A stretch of 64,000 nucleotides of DNA from Gyrodactylus bullatarudis (Eukaryota; Platyhelminthes; Monogenea; Gyrodactylidea; Gyrodactylidae): NCBI GenBank assembly GCA_012064415.1, contig SSNU01000196.1, forward strand, positions 140,796 through 204,795, in the 5' to 3' direction. The stretch's first letter is position 1, and each line of letters begins with the position of its first letter. Under the pieces are notes generated by a model that did not search any database, was not told the origin of the DNA, and saw only the letters and a program-made list of their open reading frames with translations. Position numbers and translations under genes: made by a program. This document shows positions 33,070-44,614 of the stretch, one piece after another.

Positions 33070-34700
33070 TTGCCCAAACCAAACCAGATTTTATTTTTAT
33101 ATTTCATGCTATCTGTACACATTTATACATTTAAATATATTTTTCATTCAAACAAAAAAAAATCTTTCGTGAAAGAATAAGACTTCGAAAATTTATATCA
33201 AATTTAAACAAATATTTTTCTCACTTGGATTAAATTTTTTCAATTTCTAAAAAGCTATGATATCATCAAATACATCGTCAAGGTTTGGTAATTTTTCTCT
33301 GATAAATGCTCGTCAACACTCTTTCAATAATGATTATAATCATATCGAATTGCACTTTGTGGAAAAAAAGGTATGAACAATTATTTTTCTCGTGGTAAGA
33401 CACACACAGTAAAAAAGAGGGAAAGTGTCATCACAACGTTCATACATAGATAGACATATCGTTCATTGTTCACACGTTAGCGATGGGAAAAATCATTACA
33501 TGTGAGAACAAATGTGTCACCTTTCATCACTTTGAAATCTCTTCTTCTGTCCTCCTCACAGTGGGTATGGTTATTTCGACAGACACCTATCTCGTTCCAT
33601 TGATAATATAACATATCTCACTTGACTTTTCAATTGGTAAACACTCGAGAAACACACTTGTCGTTAGAATAATTTTGAAAAGCCAATTGACAAATGAAAA
33701 CTACTTTGTCATTTCAGATTATTAAAAAACCAGATAGGGAGACTACGAATAACTTTTTTGTCTAAAGGTCTTGAGAGGTTCCTCCTCCACCATATCCTAT
33801 ATCAAGTAACTCTTATTTGGGATAACAAGTCCTTTTTAAATAAGTATTCATTTTTCAAGTATTTTTACACTTGAAAAATATTAACAAAGCGTTTTTTTTA
33901 TAAATATGGATGAGAAGAAAACTTTTTTGCAATGCATTGTCTAAACCGACTTTATTTCATCTTGCCCAACAACTTGCATGTAAAACGGTCTACTTGACTT
34001 TGTCTATTTAATTAGTCGGTTGATGGGACAATGATGTAAGTAATTCATGCATAATGAGTTGGTTTTATTGTTCATTTCACGAACAAAAAATGGAGAGCAA
34101 CATGTTAATTCTCTTGTTCTATCTGTGCCCACTTGATTAGCCTTTTTTGGCTTTTAGGTTAAACTAACAGGCCCTCATTGTTAATAATGTCAAGATGATA
34201 ATTGTAAATGAACTCTGTCTCTTTCTCAATACTTTTCCTACCATATACGGGTTCAAAGAGAAGAAAAGAACCCTCTATTACACTTCTAAATTACATAGTG
34301 ACCACACACACAAAAGCAACGCTTACAGTTCTTGTATGTGTACTGAACACTGTGTAGTGAAGGCGAGAATTCATCGATTCATTGAGAAATGAAAAGGGGA
34401 AACTATATACAGAATGTGTAATTATTATTGAAATAAGAATAGAATAAAAAAACAATACATAAGGCTTAGTAGGTAGATGTAATGTGAAGAAGGGATTGTC
34501 TATTTTATTCGGGTGGGGCATTAGTTAAGGGTATGAGATAGATTAAAATAATAATACCAGGACAGCTATGCATACGTACAATGACTCATTGTTCTACTAA
34601 TGTATACTTTAACATACACGAATATACACACATCTCTCTATCTCTTCACTTGGATAAGAGAAAAAGATTTTACTGTCTACCTATCTCTAGTTCGACCATA
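33070..34700. other. intergenic region upstream of the Arf-GEF gene
   Basis: Less repetitive than the flanks, with no LINE or foldback end seen. An inverted AATAAAG-containing segment at 33940-33955 faintly resembles the LTR-like fragments but lacks a TATA box and the core. No exon was supported; upstream exons of the following gene remain possible. Confidence 0.3.
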
Positions 34701-34711
34701 GCTCGATTTCT

Positions 34712-34842
34712 ATTGGTCCATTACAAACTCAATGTGATTGGCTCAAAGAACCACTAACAGGATAGAAATAGAATTCATTTTTATGTATTCATCATTAATT
34801 GCATAACTTATCAGCGTGATAGTGCGAGCCAACTTGTATAAA
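34712..34842 (+). promoter_or_regulatory. candidate promoter of the Arf-GEF gene
   Basis: Two inverted CCAAT boxes (ATTGG at 34712-34716 and 34737-34741) and TATAAA at 34837-34842 lie 36-166 nt upstream of the first ATG. If used, the 5' UTR would be very short, so this may be an internal promoter for a short isoform. Confidence 0.35.
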
Positions 34843-34877
34843 CTTTGTGGATGATTTATTGTTAAAAATATTTTGCC

Positions 34878-37800
34878 ATGTTACACGAAGCACCTTGCCC
34901 TTTGATGACTCTATCTAATCACCATGGCAGTTCAACTGGTAGTCCCAATTCAACTCGAGCCAGCAGTATTTCATATGAACTCTCTGAGGATTTACGTGCC
35001 AAGGAAATTGAATTTATGGAACGTTGTTATGGTGGACGTATCAAGGCACATAGAGCTGCTAGAATCATTCAGACAGCCTATCGGAATTATCGCATTAATA
35101 AGGATTATTGTAGACTGAGAAATGAACAGCGCATGAGCAGACGTATGGATTCTATCTACTGTGATTCGACACCTAAACAAGACAGAATAACCCCCATTGA
35201 ACATGAGAAACAACCTATTAGCAGAAATATCAACAGTTATGACGATATTGTCATCGATAAAGCCTACAATGATTGGGACGAAGAGATCAAAAAATTGAAC
35301 ATCAACAGAGATTCCCTTGAATCACAGAATGACACTCCAAATTCCTCAATTTCCTCGTCAAATCTTGGCGAATCAATAAAATCAAAGGACTTGGATCACA
35401 GTGATGTTGTCACTTCGCCAGGGAAGAGCAGTGGATTTGTCTCCAACAATTCACCCGACACTACCGGCAGTTTCAGTTTGAATGACTCCTTTGAAAATGC
35501 TGATTGTAAGAACATTCAGTCTGCAGATTATGAATTCAACTTTTCACCAATTCACGGAAATACCTCCAACTTGGCTTATGCCTGCAAGGGTCAAACTGAC
35601 AATTATCAGCGCCAAAAACGAATTCTTTACAGTCCTCAGAGAATAACCGCTATCCCTGTTAACACGTGCAGTCCACATTTTCAGTTCTCCCCAACGAACC
35701 AGAATCATGGATTAGTTTATATCTCCCCAACCAAAAGTGGCCAATTCGTGACAATACCCAGTCATTCTAGTCATCACCAATATCCTATTCACAACAAGCC
35801 CATAAACTTTATTGATGGTAATAACATTGTCCTATCAAAGGCCCAGAGTGAAAATCAAAATCGCAAAAGAAAACGTCTCTATCGAATTGGATTAAATATT
35901 TTCAACAAGTATGTTTTAATCCCTTGATGTTCTCACATGTCTTTTGATGTGAGATTAGGCATGTCTCTTTTTCTTTCTTGACATGCAATCCCCTCTGTCT
36001 ATCTATCCCAAATGAATCTCATTATTATTAATAACCCCACTCTCAATTTAGGTCCCCAGTCAAGGGTATTGAATTTCTCACAAAGTCTAATTTCATTGAA
36101 TCCTCCCCCAATGCAATAGCCAAATTTCTCCTGACAAGAAGAGGACTGAGTCGTACAGCTATTGGTGACTATCTTGGCAATTCCCAGGATAAAATGGCTG
36201 CAACAGTTACAAGGTAATAAATCTTTAAATTTACAATTCAATTTGAAACAATTTAATGGTTCTTCTTCTCATTTTCCAATAGATATTTCATTGGCAGTAT
36301 AGATTTTCGGGGGAAGGAACTCGACCAGGCGTTGCGTATTATGCTGAGTTATTTCAGAACACCTGTAAGTACATTAATTTACCCATTTATCTTTCTCCTT
36401 GTTCTTGTAAATATCATGAAAAGACTAATTACATTCTTCCTTAATAGGGTGAATCACAAAAAATACAACACTTGCTAACTGAATTTCAAACAGCCTACAT
36501 TCAACAGAATCCAGAACTATTTCGTGCCCGATTCAGGACAGAAGATATGGTCATGGTAATCTCTTATGCCATAGTAATGCTCCATACAGACATGTACAAT
36601 ACCAAGATACGCCAACAAGACCGTATGACCAAAGAACAGTTTATTAAAAACCTACGTGGATGTGATGGTGGTATGTTTTAATATTAGGCTTTTGTTTTAA
36701 AATATAGAATTTAAAGAAGAAAATACAACAGGCTATTTTCTTCTCTTTATAATAATAATAATTTCTGCCCAAGCTCTTGTTGCCATGTGAGATTATTTGG
36801 AGTGTGCAGAGGACCTACGTCCCTTCAGCGTATTCTGCCCTGTTGCCAGAATACACACAGTTCTACTCAATAGAGAAATATAGCATAAATATTCACATTA
36901 ATATTAATCCGACTCATACCATATGCATTGAAAATAATTCTTGAGTACTTTTATTCCCATTTCTCACATATCCAAAATATATTTATTTATTTTTCTCTCT
37001 CAGGTGAAGATGTAAATAATGAATTCCTCAGTGGTGTCTTTGACAGAATACAAGCTGAAGAGATGAAAGTACAATCAGACCACACAGACTTAGTTAGACG
37101 CATTGAATCCAATCTAACCGGACCTTTACGACCGAGAACGTTGGCTGTACCCCAACGTAGACTAGTTTGTTATTGTAGTCTATTTGAGGTTAGTTTTTCA
37201 ATCAAATTATTTTTTTATTTGATTTAAATATTTTTTTCACAACAGTCAAATTAATCATCCTTTTTAATTCAATTATTAGGTCATGGATAAAAATAAACGT
37301 GAAAAGTTGGGTTCTCACGAACGTGACGTTTTTCTCTTTAATGACCTCCTGATAATAACAAAGCGTATCCAGAAAAAACGCAAAGACTACTGTATTTACT
37401 CTGTCAAATGGTGTGTGGACCTTATGGGCTTACAAGTTATCTCTTTTGAAAATCCAAATTACCCCAATGGTATCGAGCTAATAAATCGAGGATATATAAG
37501 TGCTGCTGCAGCCAATTCGAGCACTTCGATTACCTCAAACATATCAGCTAGTTCCTCGAGCAGCACTGCCAACAATAATTCTGCCGTCAATATTTGTCTG
37601 AATACAAAGACCCCAGCTGACAAGGCATCATTCCTATCAGATTTGAGAGAATGCATTCTTGAGGTAACAGAAATGGACCGAATTCGCATATCAGATGGCA
37701 TTAACAAGATGAATCTACCCCAGAGGTCTGTTTCGCAGACTAGCCAGCATAATGTTTTACCTGCCAAATATTCCTATCAAATGCCAGCTGGTGATGTCAT

Positions 37801-37990
37801 CATTTGCAACAATAACCGAGTCCCATCGGGAAATTTGATGCCTACTGGTAATTATATCCTCATTCCCGCAACCTCTTCAAACAGTCTTCTGAGTAATCAA
37901 TTTCAAAGACATACTGTTAGTCAAGGCCGTGGTCTTCGAAGATTCTCTGGACAGAATGTTAGCGAGGCCAGCCTGAAGCACCTCTCTTGA
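34878..37990 (+). CDS. IQSEC (schizo-like): IQSEC/Schizo-type Arf guanine-nucleotide exchange factor
   Basis: Six exons: 34878-35908, 36052-36213, 36283-36364, 36448-36670, 37004-37188, 37280-37990. All introns are GT-AG and phases agree, giving 797 codons plus stop. Residues 31-56 (SYELSEDLRAKEIEFMERCY) and the IQ motif at about 60-78 (AARIIQTAYRNYR) match the IQSEC N-terminal signature. The Sec7 domain spans about 334-525 (LNIFNK, FLLTRRGLSRTAIGDYLG, YFRTPGESQKI with the catalytic Glu at 427, then IVMLHTDMYN and FIKNLRG). A PH domain follows (about 550-672), interrupted by a Ser/Asn-rich insert at about 638-665. The family activates Arf GTPases (mainly Arf6) at the plasma membrane and synapse; the fly member acts in myoblast fusion and neurons. 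An in-frame TAA at 34863-34865 supports this ATG. At 797 residues it is shorter than typical insect and vertebrate members; an upstream exon is not excluded. Confidence 0.95.
36671..37003 (+). other. intron 4 of the Arf-GEF gene with GC-rich hairpin
   Basis: The largest intron (333 bp; the others are 143, 69, 83 and 91 bp). It holds an AATAATAAT run and an unusually GC-rich patch (36770-36860) with a perfect 8-bp hairpin: GTATTCTG (36830-36837) and CAGAATAC (36847-36854). Confidence 0.7.
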
Positions 37991-38311
37991 ACAAATTGAT
38001 TACAAAAATTTCAACTTCTGTGATAAATCTACCCGCCAATGATCCCTCAGACTCCAGCTCTCACCTAGTATTAAGCATAAAAATCAGATGAGTATTGCAA
38101 TTATTGTAAAACGTTACAAAACTTTAAATTAACGATTGTCATTATTTAAAAAAAGGTATCAAAAGATTTTGTTAACTAAATAATGTACCAATTTTAAACA
38201 AATCCCTCTCAAGCCAATTCGGTTTACTAAATAATCAGTTTTTATAAACAAGAAAGTACATCCAAAGATTTGACCAAACATTTTTTATGCCAGAAACATT
38301 CGTATTTTTTA

Positions 38312-38317
38312 AATAAA
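38312..38317 (+). terminator. polyadenylation signal of the Arf-GEF gene
   Basis: AATAAA, 322 nt after the stop codon at 37988-37990. No better signal lies closer. Confidence 0.5.
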
Positions 38318-38329
38318 TTCATTTAATAT

Positions 38330-39515
38330 GTAAGGAGCTCTATTCTTTTCTTTCTCCAACTAGTAATTAACATTGATTACACGTTAATTGTGAACCATAT
38401 CCCTTACGTAATTACTAAATAATTCATCATCGATTTCATCATTAATCTTGGTCGTATTGGAGGTAGATAGACATTCAAACCAAAGTGACTAATTAACCGA
38501 ATTATATACCAACTAATCAATATACTTTTCCCTAATATATCTGGCCCTCTTTAAAAGAGTATGTGTGAATGTGTAGGCAGAAAAGAAAAAAGTTGTGTCT
38601 ACCCCTCGACATGAAAAAAACATGACATAATTGTTTATTATCATATATTATTCGGGTCATTAGTTTAAAAGAGAAAAAGAAGAAAATTCATGAGAAAAAA
38701 AAGAATCAACCTATTACACTCGACAATGTCTTTCACTGACATACTCGAATATTTATTGAATGATAAACAAAAATTGTATGCTGATGTGTATATCTCCTTT
38801 GTTTACGTTTATAATAGTATATGATTACGTGAATACTCAATGAGGTAAAACTCGTAACACACTAGTGACTCAGCAGTGCAGCAGGGTCTCTGTTGAAACA
38901 AATTAAATGATAATTAGCATGTAGAATTTACATTGTAAACTTTTCCCATCCTTGATTTCATTCTGAAGATGATCGAACTAACTAAACCATACGTTTCCTA
39001 GTTCAGGTATACAATATTTCGATTGTGAATGGCAATTTTTTCAATGAAACCTACTTGTGAAGTAAAAATGCTTGATTCTGATTGGTTGATTTATGAATGA
39101 ATTCATTGACTTAAATAGTGACTTGACTATTTGAATTTTACAAAATATCGTAAAAAACTATGACTATTAGGAAGAGCAAAAAATTTAAGGTAATGTTCTG
39201 ACATTCTAAGATTTATGAATAATATGAGCTCTAGTGAGCTTTAAAAGCATAAATAGATGACAAATTTTATGAGTTCCTAAAGCTACTCCCGGTTTTTTAG
39301 AGAAGAATTTTTCTTGTCTCATTGAAAAATACTTGATTAGACGCAGAATTTTCAGTTCTTTTTAAATAACTAATTTGTTCTATTGTGTAATTGCGTTTAA
39401 GACAAGTGATTTGAAGAAATATAAGGTCTAAATTGGGATTTTTGCAAATTTCAGATTTTTTTTTCTTTCTATGATAGATTTTAACCAAATTTAGATTTCT
39501 GGAATCTTAATTAAC
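38330..39515. other. intergenic region downstream of the Arf-GEF gene
   Basis: Little repeat content and no supported exon. TGACTCA (AP-1-type) lies near 38866. Confidence 0.3.
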
Positions 39516-39521
39516 TAAACC

Positions 39522-40256
39522 TAGTTAATAAGAAGATGGGAATTTATGCTTTTTACGAAATTATGAATTTTTTCATCAAGAAATCGAATTTGATCAAGTA
39601 TTTTTGGAATCTAGATCGTAGGTTCCACTTTCAGGATCTGAAGAAAAAAATTTGAAAAAAATCAAATTTTAAGAAAGTTATGGCACATTTCAAATCTAGC
39701 GATGGCGCCGAATTCCCATTTTTTTGAACTTTGAGTTGATAATTTTTGTTGATTTCAATGTGAGAAAGTAATCAAAAGTTGATTTCTAGGATCACGATTA
39801 GTCAAAGAAATCAAATTCAGATTTTGAGAATCCGCCCATCTTTGTGTGAAAATCGAATTTTGATTTTTTGAAAATTTTCCCTACTTGAAAATCGATGAAA
39901 TTTTGATGATTCAAGATCCCTGGAGATTGGCGAGTCCATTGAAATTTTCATGGTCATAATCGGTTTCTTTGACTAATCGTGATCCTAGAAGTCAACTTTT
40001 GATCGCTCTCTCACTTTGAAATCAACAAAAATTATCAACTCAAAGTTCAAAAAAATGGGAATTCGGCACCATCGCTAGATTTGAAATATGCCATAACTTT
40101 ATTAAAATTAGATTTTTTTCAAATTTTTTTCTTCAGATCCTGAAAGTGGAACTAGTTTTCAATCTAGATTCCAAAAATACTTGATCAAATTCGATTTCTT
40201 GAAAAAATTCATAATTTTGTAAAAAGCATAAACTCCCATCTTCATATTAATTAACT
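39522..40256. repeat. foldback family A, complete element
   Basis: Arms of about 290 bp, 39522-39808 and 39961-40256, are inverted copies with roughly 95% identity by eye, around a 150-bp centre. The ends read TAGTTAATA then GAAGATGGGAATTTATGC. Shared inner blocks include CTTTCAGGATCTGAAG, CAAATCTAGCGATGG and AGGATCACGATTAGTCAAAG. There is no transposase. At least eight partial relatives occur in the window. A target duplication is not clear. Confidence 0.88.
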
Positions 40257-40259
40257 TTA

Positions 40260-41090
40260 TGTGTCTTAAAATTAATTTTTTATAATTTTATTCAACAGTA
40301 AATTTCATTACACTTTTTTTCTGATTTTTTACGGATGTTCCTAGAAAATGGTGACAAAGCATGATAATCTCCGAGTAAGCTGCTTTCAGAATAAGCTTCT
40401 AACTTATAATTATTATCAGCCACGGAATACAAATGTTTACAAGGTTGAAATTTTCTTTGTGTTCTTTTTTGGAAATTTTTGGGGAAATTTGGGGTGGTTT
40501 TTCGGGAAAAATATTTCTTGGGGTGTTTTTTTGGAATTAACCCTAGAAAATTTATAATCAATACTTACTTGGTTGCTATAGTAGTTTGAATAAATTATTC
40601 TCTGAGCCTTAGATTGGTTAAGGTACAAATTTTTCCCCGTATCTATGCATTGGTGAGTAGTTAAAGATTATGAAGGAGGCATCGAAAGTCAAAGTATATT
40701 TTTTTTATTACATAAATTCTTTTAGAAATTATGGAACCAACTAAGCTAATGGTGTATATGATGCAGATTAATAATTTTATAAATCACAAAACTACTTACA
40801 AATAAAAAAGGAACATTCCACTCATGTTCGAGATTTTTATTCGATCTGACTTTATTTAAGATCAGGAGCCCTTTTGGAACACGTAGAAGTTCAAAATTAA
40901 TTAATTCTAAAGTAATTTTTTTCTTTAACTCTTGATTGGTTCAATATGAACTTCTAAAGTCAGATCTCTATAGTTATTTCTTTAGAGTAGACCTGTCCAT
41001 ATCGTAAGTCGATATTCGATATATATTTTTTTTCGGGCAAATTTTCAATTATATTCAAATTAAGTATACAAAAAAAATTCTTTCAACTGT
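40260..41090. other. anonymous stretch with a G-rich tract
   Basis: At 40475-40535 several GGGG/GGG runs lie on one strand in otherwise AT-rich DNA. The frames covering it (40292-40628) merely translate this skewed sequence. Confidence 0.3.
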
Positions 41091-41099
41091 GTTAGAGTC

Positions 41100-41590
41100 T
41101 AGAGATTACCTGTACCAGGGTATTGTTCTTCTGGCTACACTGAAAACTTGCTCTGAAGCAACACTAGCTGGATAAATACCGTACATTGCTTCTCGTAATA
41201 TTTGCCAACTGGGGAAAATCAAGTTGTCTGGCTTTCCAAAAGTCTAAAACCTAATCTCCTAATGGCACAGCGTATCTTTGGTAATTAGTTATCTCTTCTT
41301 GGAGAGAATCCACTACGAATAAAGTCTTCAACCTTTGCCTTTTAGATTCTATTTCTTCTTCGTCTTTCTCAAGAATGTCAAAAATGCTGGACACCGTTGT
41401 TAAAAGCTTTGTTTTCGAAGGTGACGAAGTTTCAGGTCTGGATTTTTTATCGTCAAGAAACCTTCCTTTGAAAAGAGGGTCCAGGAAACTAGCAGCATTA
41501 AAAAGAAATTCTTCATCAAATTTTCTGTTCAAGTGAAATTTAAAGGCATGACAAAATTTTTTGAAAATTGATTTGCTTCTTTACTTTGCT
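41100..41590 (-). pseudogene. hAT transposase C-terminal fragment
   Basis: Minus strand. CHAFKFHLNRKFDEEFLFNA then ASFLDPLFKGRFL (41550-41470) matches the hAT region preceding the dimerisation domain (A.FLDPRFK). After a stop at 41251 and two frame changes, LDFWKARQLDFPQLA and YPASVASEQVFSVARRT (about 41225-41120) give the hAT C-terminal dimerisation motif. The N-terminal zinc finger and catalytic half are absent, so it is a dead fragment. Confidence 0.8.
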
Positions 41591-41599
41591 CATCAATAA

Positions 41600-42300
41600 C
41601 CTTTTTGAAAAGATGTATTAATTTAGAGGTATTTGCAAAATTAGTCCATAGTACATGCGTTTAATCAGATTTAGTCTATAGAACCATTCATTTAATCAGA
41701 TTTAGTCTAAACCTGTTTGTATTTAATTTTCACATTTAGTCTATTTTTAATATTTTAAATCTGATTGGACGCAATCCATATGAGCATTCCTAGTAACTCC
41801 AAAAAATAAAGATATTCCGATCCAGGCTTTGAGTTCATCTAAATTTTGAACTAGAATTGAAGAATTTCGTGAATTTATTTGTGTATTTCAAAATACTTTC
41901 CAAATCAGAAATTCCTGATCAGAAATGAGTTGAGAGAAAAAATACATTTCGTCGAAGCATTGGTTTGCTTTACTCTTGAGTCCATTTTTGAATTTGCATA
42001 TGTTATGAGAATTAGTTTTAGTGACTGTCCTACTTGTAGAATATGAATAAGTACCACATTTTGATTACAAATCATGACTTTGAGTAGAGGTAGAATCACA
42101 ATCTGATTGATCCGAAGATGAAGCTTCTTGTATTGTTTTATCTTCTTCACTTGATGCTTGAAAAATATTCTCGCCTAAAATTTCCTAAAATAAACTATTT
42201 ACGTCTATGAAAAAGGTGTGAGAATAAACCTTATGACCTTGTGGTAGAATAATGCCTAGGTTATATGTTACCAAACATATGGAAGTTTGTAGTTATAGAA
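41600..42300. other. anonymous stretch
   Basis: GTCTATAGAACCATTCATTT and neighbouring TTTAGTCTA(T) units recur three times around 41640-41730 (TTAATCAGATTTAGTC twice), a short imperfect tandem repeat. The minus frame 41905-42150 has no motif. Confidence 0.3.
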
Positions 42301-42306
42301 GAAAAA

Positions 42307-43560
42307 GTTTTATTCACCAAATGTACATTTCTTTATGGTTCATCAGTACTGGCACATAAATAATGATAAAAGTTTTAAATTCATTGAAAATAATAATTTA
42401 CAAATTTTGAAAGAAGTATAGTAAAAGTTGAAAAATATAAGAATATAATGTGAGCTGAAAAAACATCAAAACTCTTCAATAAATAGAAACAGTGAAGAGA
42501 AAAGTGAAAAAGCTCACATAGGCCAGGGTAATTGAAGATTATATGAGTAATTTTTCTGAACACACAGGTTTGGTTTAAAGTGATTGATGAAGAATTTCTC
42601 CTTCACCCACAAATCTGTGCTGTCATCACCCGCATTTTTATACAAAATTGAGAAATTAGAAATCGAAGCCTCATGATTTTCCTGTTTGATGTGTCTTGTC
42701 ACCGCTGTATCCTTCTTTAGATGATCATTTGACCTAGTTGACAATTTCCTAATCGTACGTCCTATATAAGAAGCTCCACAGTCGCATCGGAATTTGTAAA
42801 TCAAAAGAGTCTTTTCTTCAGGCTTTAGTAAATCCTTATGAATCAAACTGAATAATCTTTGGGTTTTAAATACAATTTTCAATTGTATATTATCATAATG
42901 TTGATCAATAAGATTAACCAGTCGTCTCCTTACATCATTACTGAAACCATCACCTTTAAAATTAAGTTTCATGAAGATGGTTGTCTTCTCTCCTTCATCT
43001 CTGTCGACCCTTTCATCTACATCATCAGACATATTGATGAATTTGTCTACAAATCTGTTGGGATAACCATTCTCATTTAAACGTAATTTTGACTCTTCTA
43101 TTTCTTTAGGCCATTCCTCTGGACTAGCAATCTTTCTTATCATCTTTCCTAGACCAATTACTAAGCCAACTTTATGAGGTAGAGGACTGAAACTGGTATA
43201 ATGAAGATATTTTCCATTATCAGTCTTCTTCTTGTAGACATTTCTTAGTATTGACCCATCCTCCTTCCTAGTTAGTTTGACATCTAAGAAGTTCAAACTC
43301 TCATTAGACTCTTTTTCCATAGTAAATTTAATATTAGGATGAAAAGAATTCATCTTTAAGAAAAAATCGTCTACTGAAACATTTGGCTTCATCAAAATAA
43401 AAGTGTCATCAACATATCTGATGCATAAATCAGTGAAAGTATTGATAGTATCAGACATTTTATGGAAGTTCATAAAAAAAAAGGTGCAAATAGGCTTGGT
43501 GTCGTTTCCGACGCCATTTATGGAGCGAGGGTTAATCAGCTTACGAATGGTACATTATTT
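42307..43560 (-). mobile_element. Penelope-like retroelement, 5'-truncated
   Basis: Contains the RT plus GIY-YIG frame described separately and about 200 nt of 3' sequence. On the minus strand CTGATGA (42346-42340) is followed by a 4-bp stem (ACCA 42339-42336 with TGGT 42319-42316) and GAATAAAA, a weak hammerhead-like order as known for Penelope-like elements. The 5' part of the reverse transcriptase is missing; homology may extend to about 43560 in the INGVGNDTKP frame. Confidence 0.75.
42514..43473 (-). CDS. Penelope-like reverse transcriptase C-part with GIY-YIG endonuclease
   Basis: An intact frame of 319 codons on the minus strand. Near the start is the catalytic box IRYVDDTFILMKP, then HPNIKFTMEKESNESLNFLD (the FLD palm motif typical of this class), and the linker PNRFVDKFIN. 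After it, LLIYKFRCDCGASYIGRTIR carries the YIG part of a GIY-YIG nuclease (the GIY equivalent reads ASY), followed by R-x-NDH and a C-terminal NHFKPNLCVQ block. RT followed by GIY-YIG is diagnostic of endonuclease-bearing Penelope-like elements. The RT fingers are lacking, so no full enzyme is made. The uninterrupted 960 bp suggests a fairly recent insertion. Confidence 0.9.
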   Translation of the reverse strand: MNFHKMSDTINTFTDLCIRYVDDTFILMKPNVSVDDFFLKMNSFHPNIKFTMEKESNESLNFLDVKLTRKEDGSILRNVYKKKTDNGKYLHYTSFSPLPHKVGLVIGLGKMIRKIASPEEWPKEIEESKLRLNENGYPNRFVDKFINMSDDVDERVDRDEGEKTTIFMKLNFKGDGFSNDVRRRLVNLIDQHYDNIQLKIVFKTQRLFSLIHKDLLKPEEKTLLIYKFRCDCGASYIGRTIRKLSTRSNDHLKKDTAVTRHIKQENHEASISNFSILYKNAGDDSTDLWVKEKFFINHFKPNLCVQKNYSYNLQLPWPM

Positions 43561-43911
43561 ATTGTTGTGAAGTGTTTAATATTGAGACCCCTATAGTTAT
43601 TTAGCATGCAGCTAAAAATAAAAATTGCTCCATAAAATCATGTTAATTACAATTGCAAATCATGTAAAATTGAGAATTGTGGAAGTTTAGTGTAGTTATG
43701 ATTATAATGATTTTACAATGTAAAATTTACATCGAATTGTCAGGAAAAAACTAACAAGGCTATCACAAAAACTACTTTAAAAAAAATTTAAGGGATTTTG
43801 AGTAAAAAATACTTTACTGTGATTTCTTGCAAAATTTTGTTGTGATCGAATCTTGTGTTATTATAATTTCTGATTTTTGCTAAAAATATATTCATGATAG
43901 AATACGACCGT

Positions 43912-44128
43912 TTTGCTTGCAGACACTAGTTTTTCATATTTAATACTTTACAATATTACTACAATATTTCTAACATTCGCCGACCCGATAATTATTGAAC
44001 ATTTTTAATTTTATTATTATTTATTTATTATTTGAAAAAAAGAGAACCTTTTCACAGCAGATTATGCTATATTTATTTTTTATTTTCTGTATTTCTACAA
44101 ATGTAAGTGTTTTTTCTAACCAAAAAAA
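43912..44128 (+). mobile_element. LINE 3' UTR copy
   Basis: GTTTTGCTTGCAGACACTAG matches 17334-17353. It ends TTTTTTCTAACCAAAAAAA (one base differs from the usual CTAACAAAA). Confidence 0.65.
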
Positions 44129-44129
44129 A

Positions 44130-44610
44130 TCGATCTAGATGCTACACGATGAAAGCTCTTTATTAACAACCTAGTTATTAATTCATAAAAAATTGTGGTT
44201 GGTCGTTTACTAGTTGAGGAATGTTATATTCTGAAACTTAATTCTAAAAATAGTACATAAAAATACCGTGACAACAATTTAGTACAGAAATAGTACCAGC
44301 TATCTTGGGATTAGATGAACAGAGAATTTAGAGCATAAGAGAGGTAAGAAAATAACATCTGAGGTCTATTTAAGCTAGAATCGGTATTTATCTCATATCA
44401 GTAAATATTTTAATTAATTTATTAAAATACTTTCAAGTAGCCACACGATATTTCAAGATAAAATACTCTAAAGCTTTCGAAATCATTTTTAATCTAACTT
44501 GCATTTACAGTCAGAAGTTAAAATTTTTTTTTCAACCAATCTGAACATTAGAACATCAGTATTTACCAGCATAGGTTCGAGTTTTAAGAAAATTTCTTAT
44601 AATTTATAAT
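44130..44610. other. anonymous stretch
   Basis: No gene or recognisable repeat core seen between the LINE end and the family Y fragment. Confidence 0.3.
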
Positions 44611-44614
44611 CATA

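Noticed and set aside
33938..33990. Inverted GAAATAAAG segment as a sixth LTR-like copy
   Set aside because: No CUGANGA equivalent and no TATA box; the similarity is limited to AATAAAG and short flanks.
35999..36241. Minus-strand frame across exon 2 of the Arf-GEF gene
   Set aside because: It is the shadow of a conserved Sec7 exon on the other strand.
40292..40628. Overlapping open frames on both strands
   Set aside because: They are translations of a G/T-skewed tract with repetitive KFPQKFPKK-type composition and have no gene context.
42859..43080. Plus-strand frame inside the Penelope-like ORF
   Set aside because: Antisense shadow of the intact 319-codon reverse transcriptase/endonuclease frame.
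43500..43545. TGGTGTCGTTTCCGACGCCA as a retrovirus-type primer-binding site
   Set aside because: It is an imperfect palindrome that also fits the upstream coding frame of the Penelope-like element, and no LTR precedes it.
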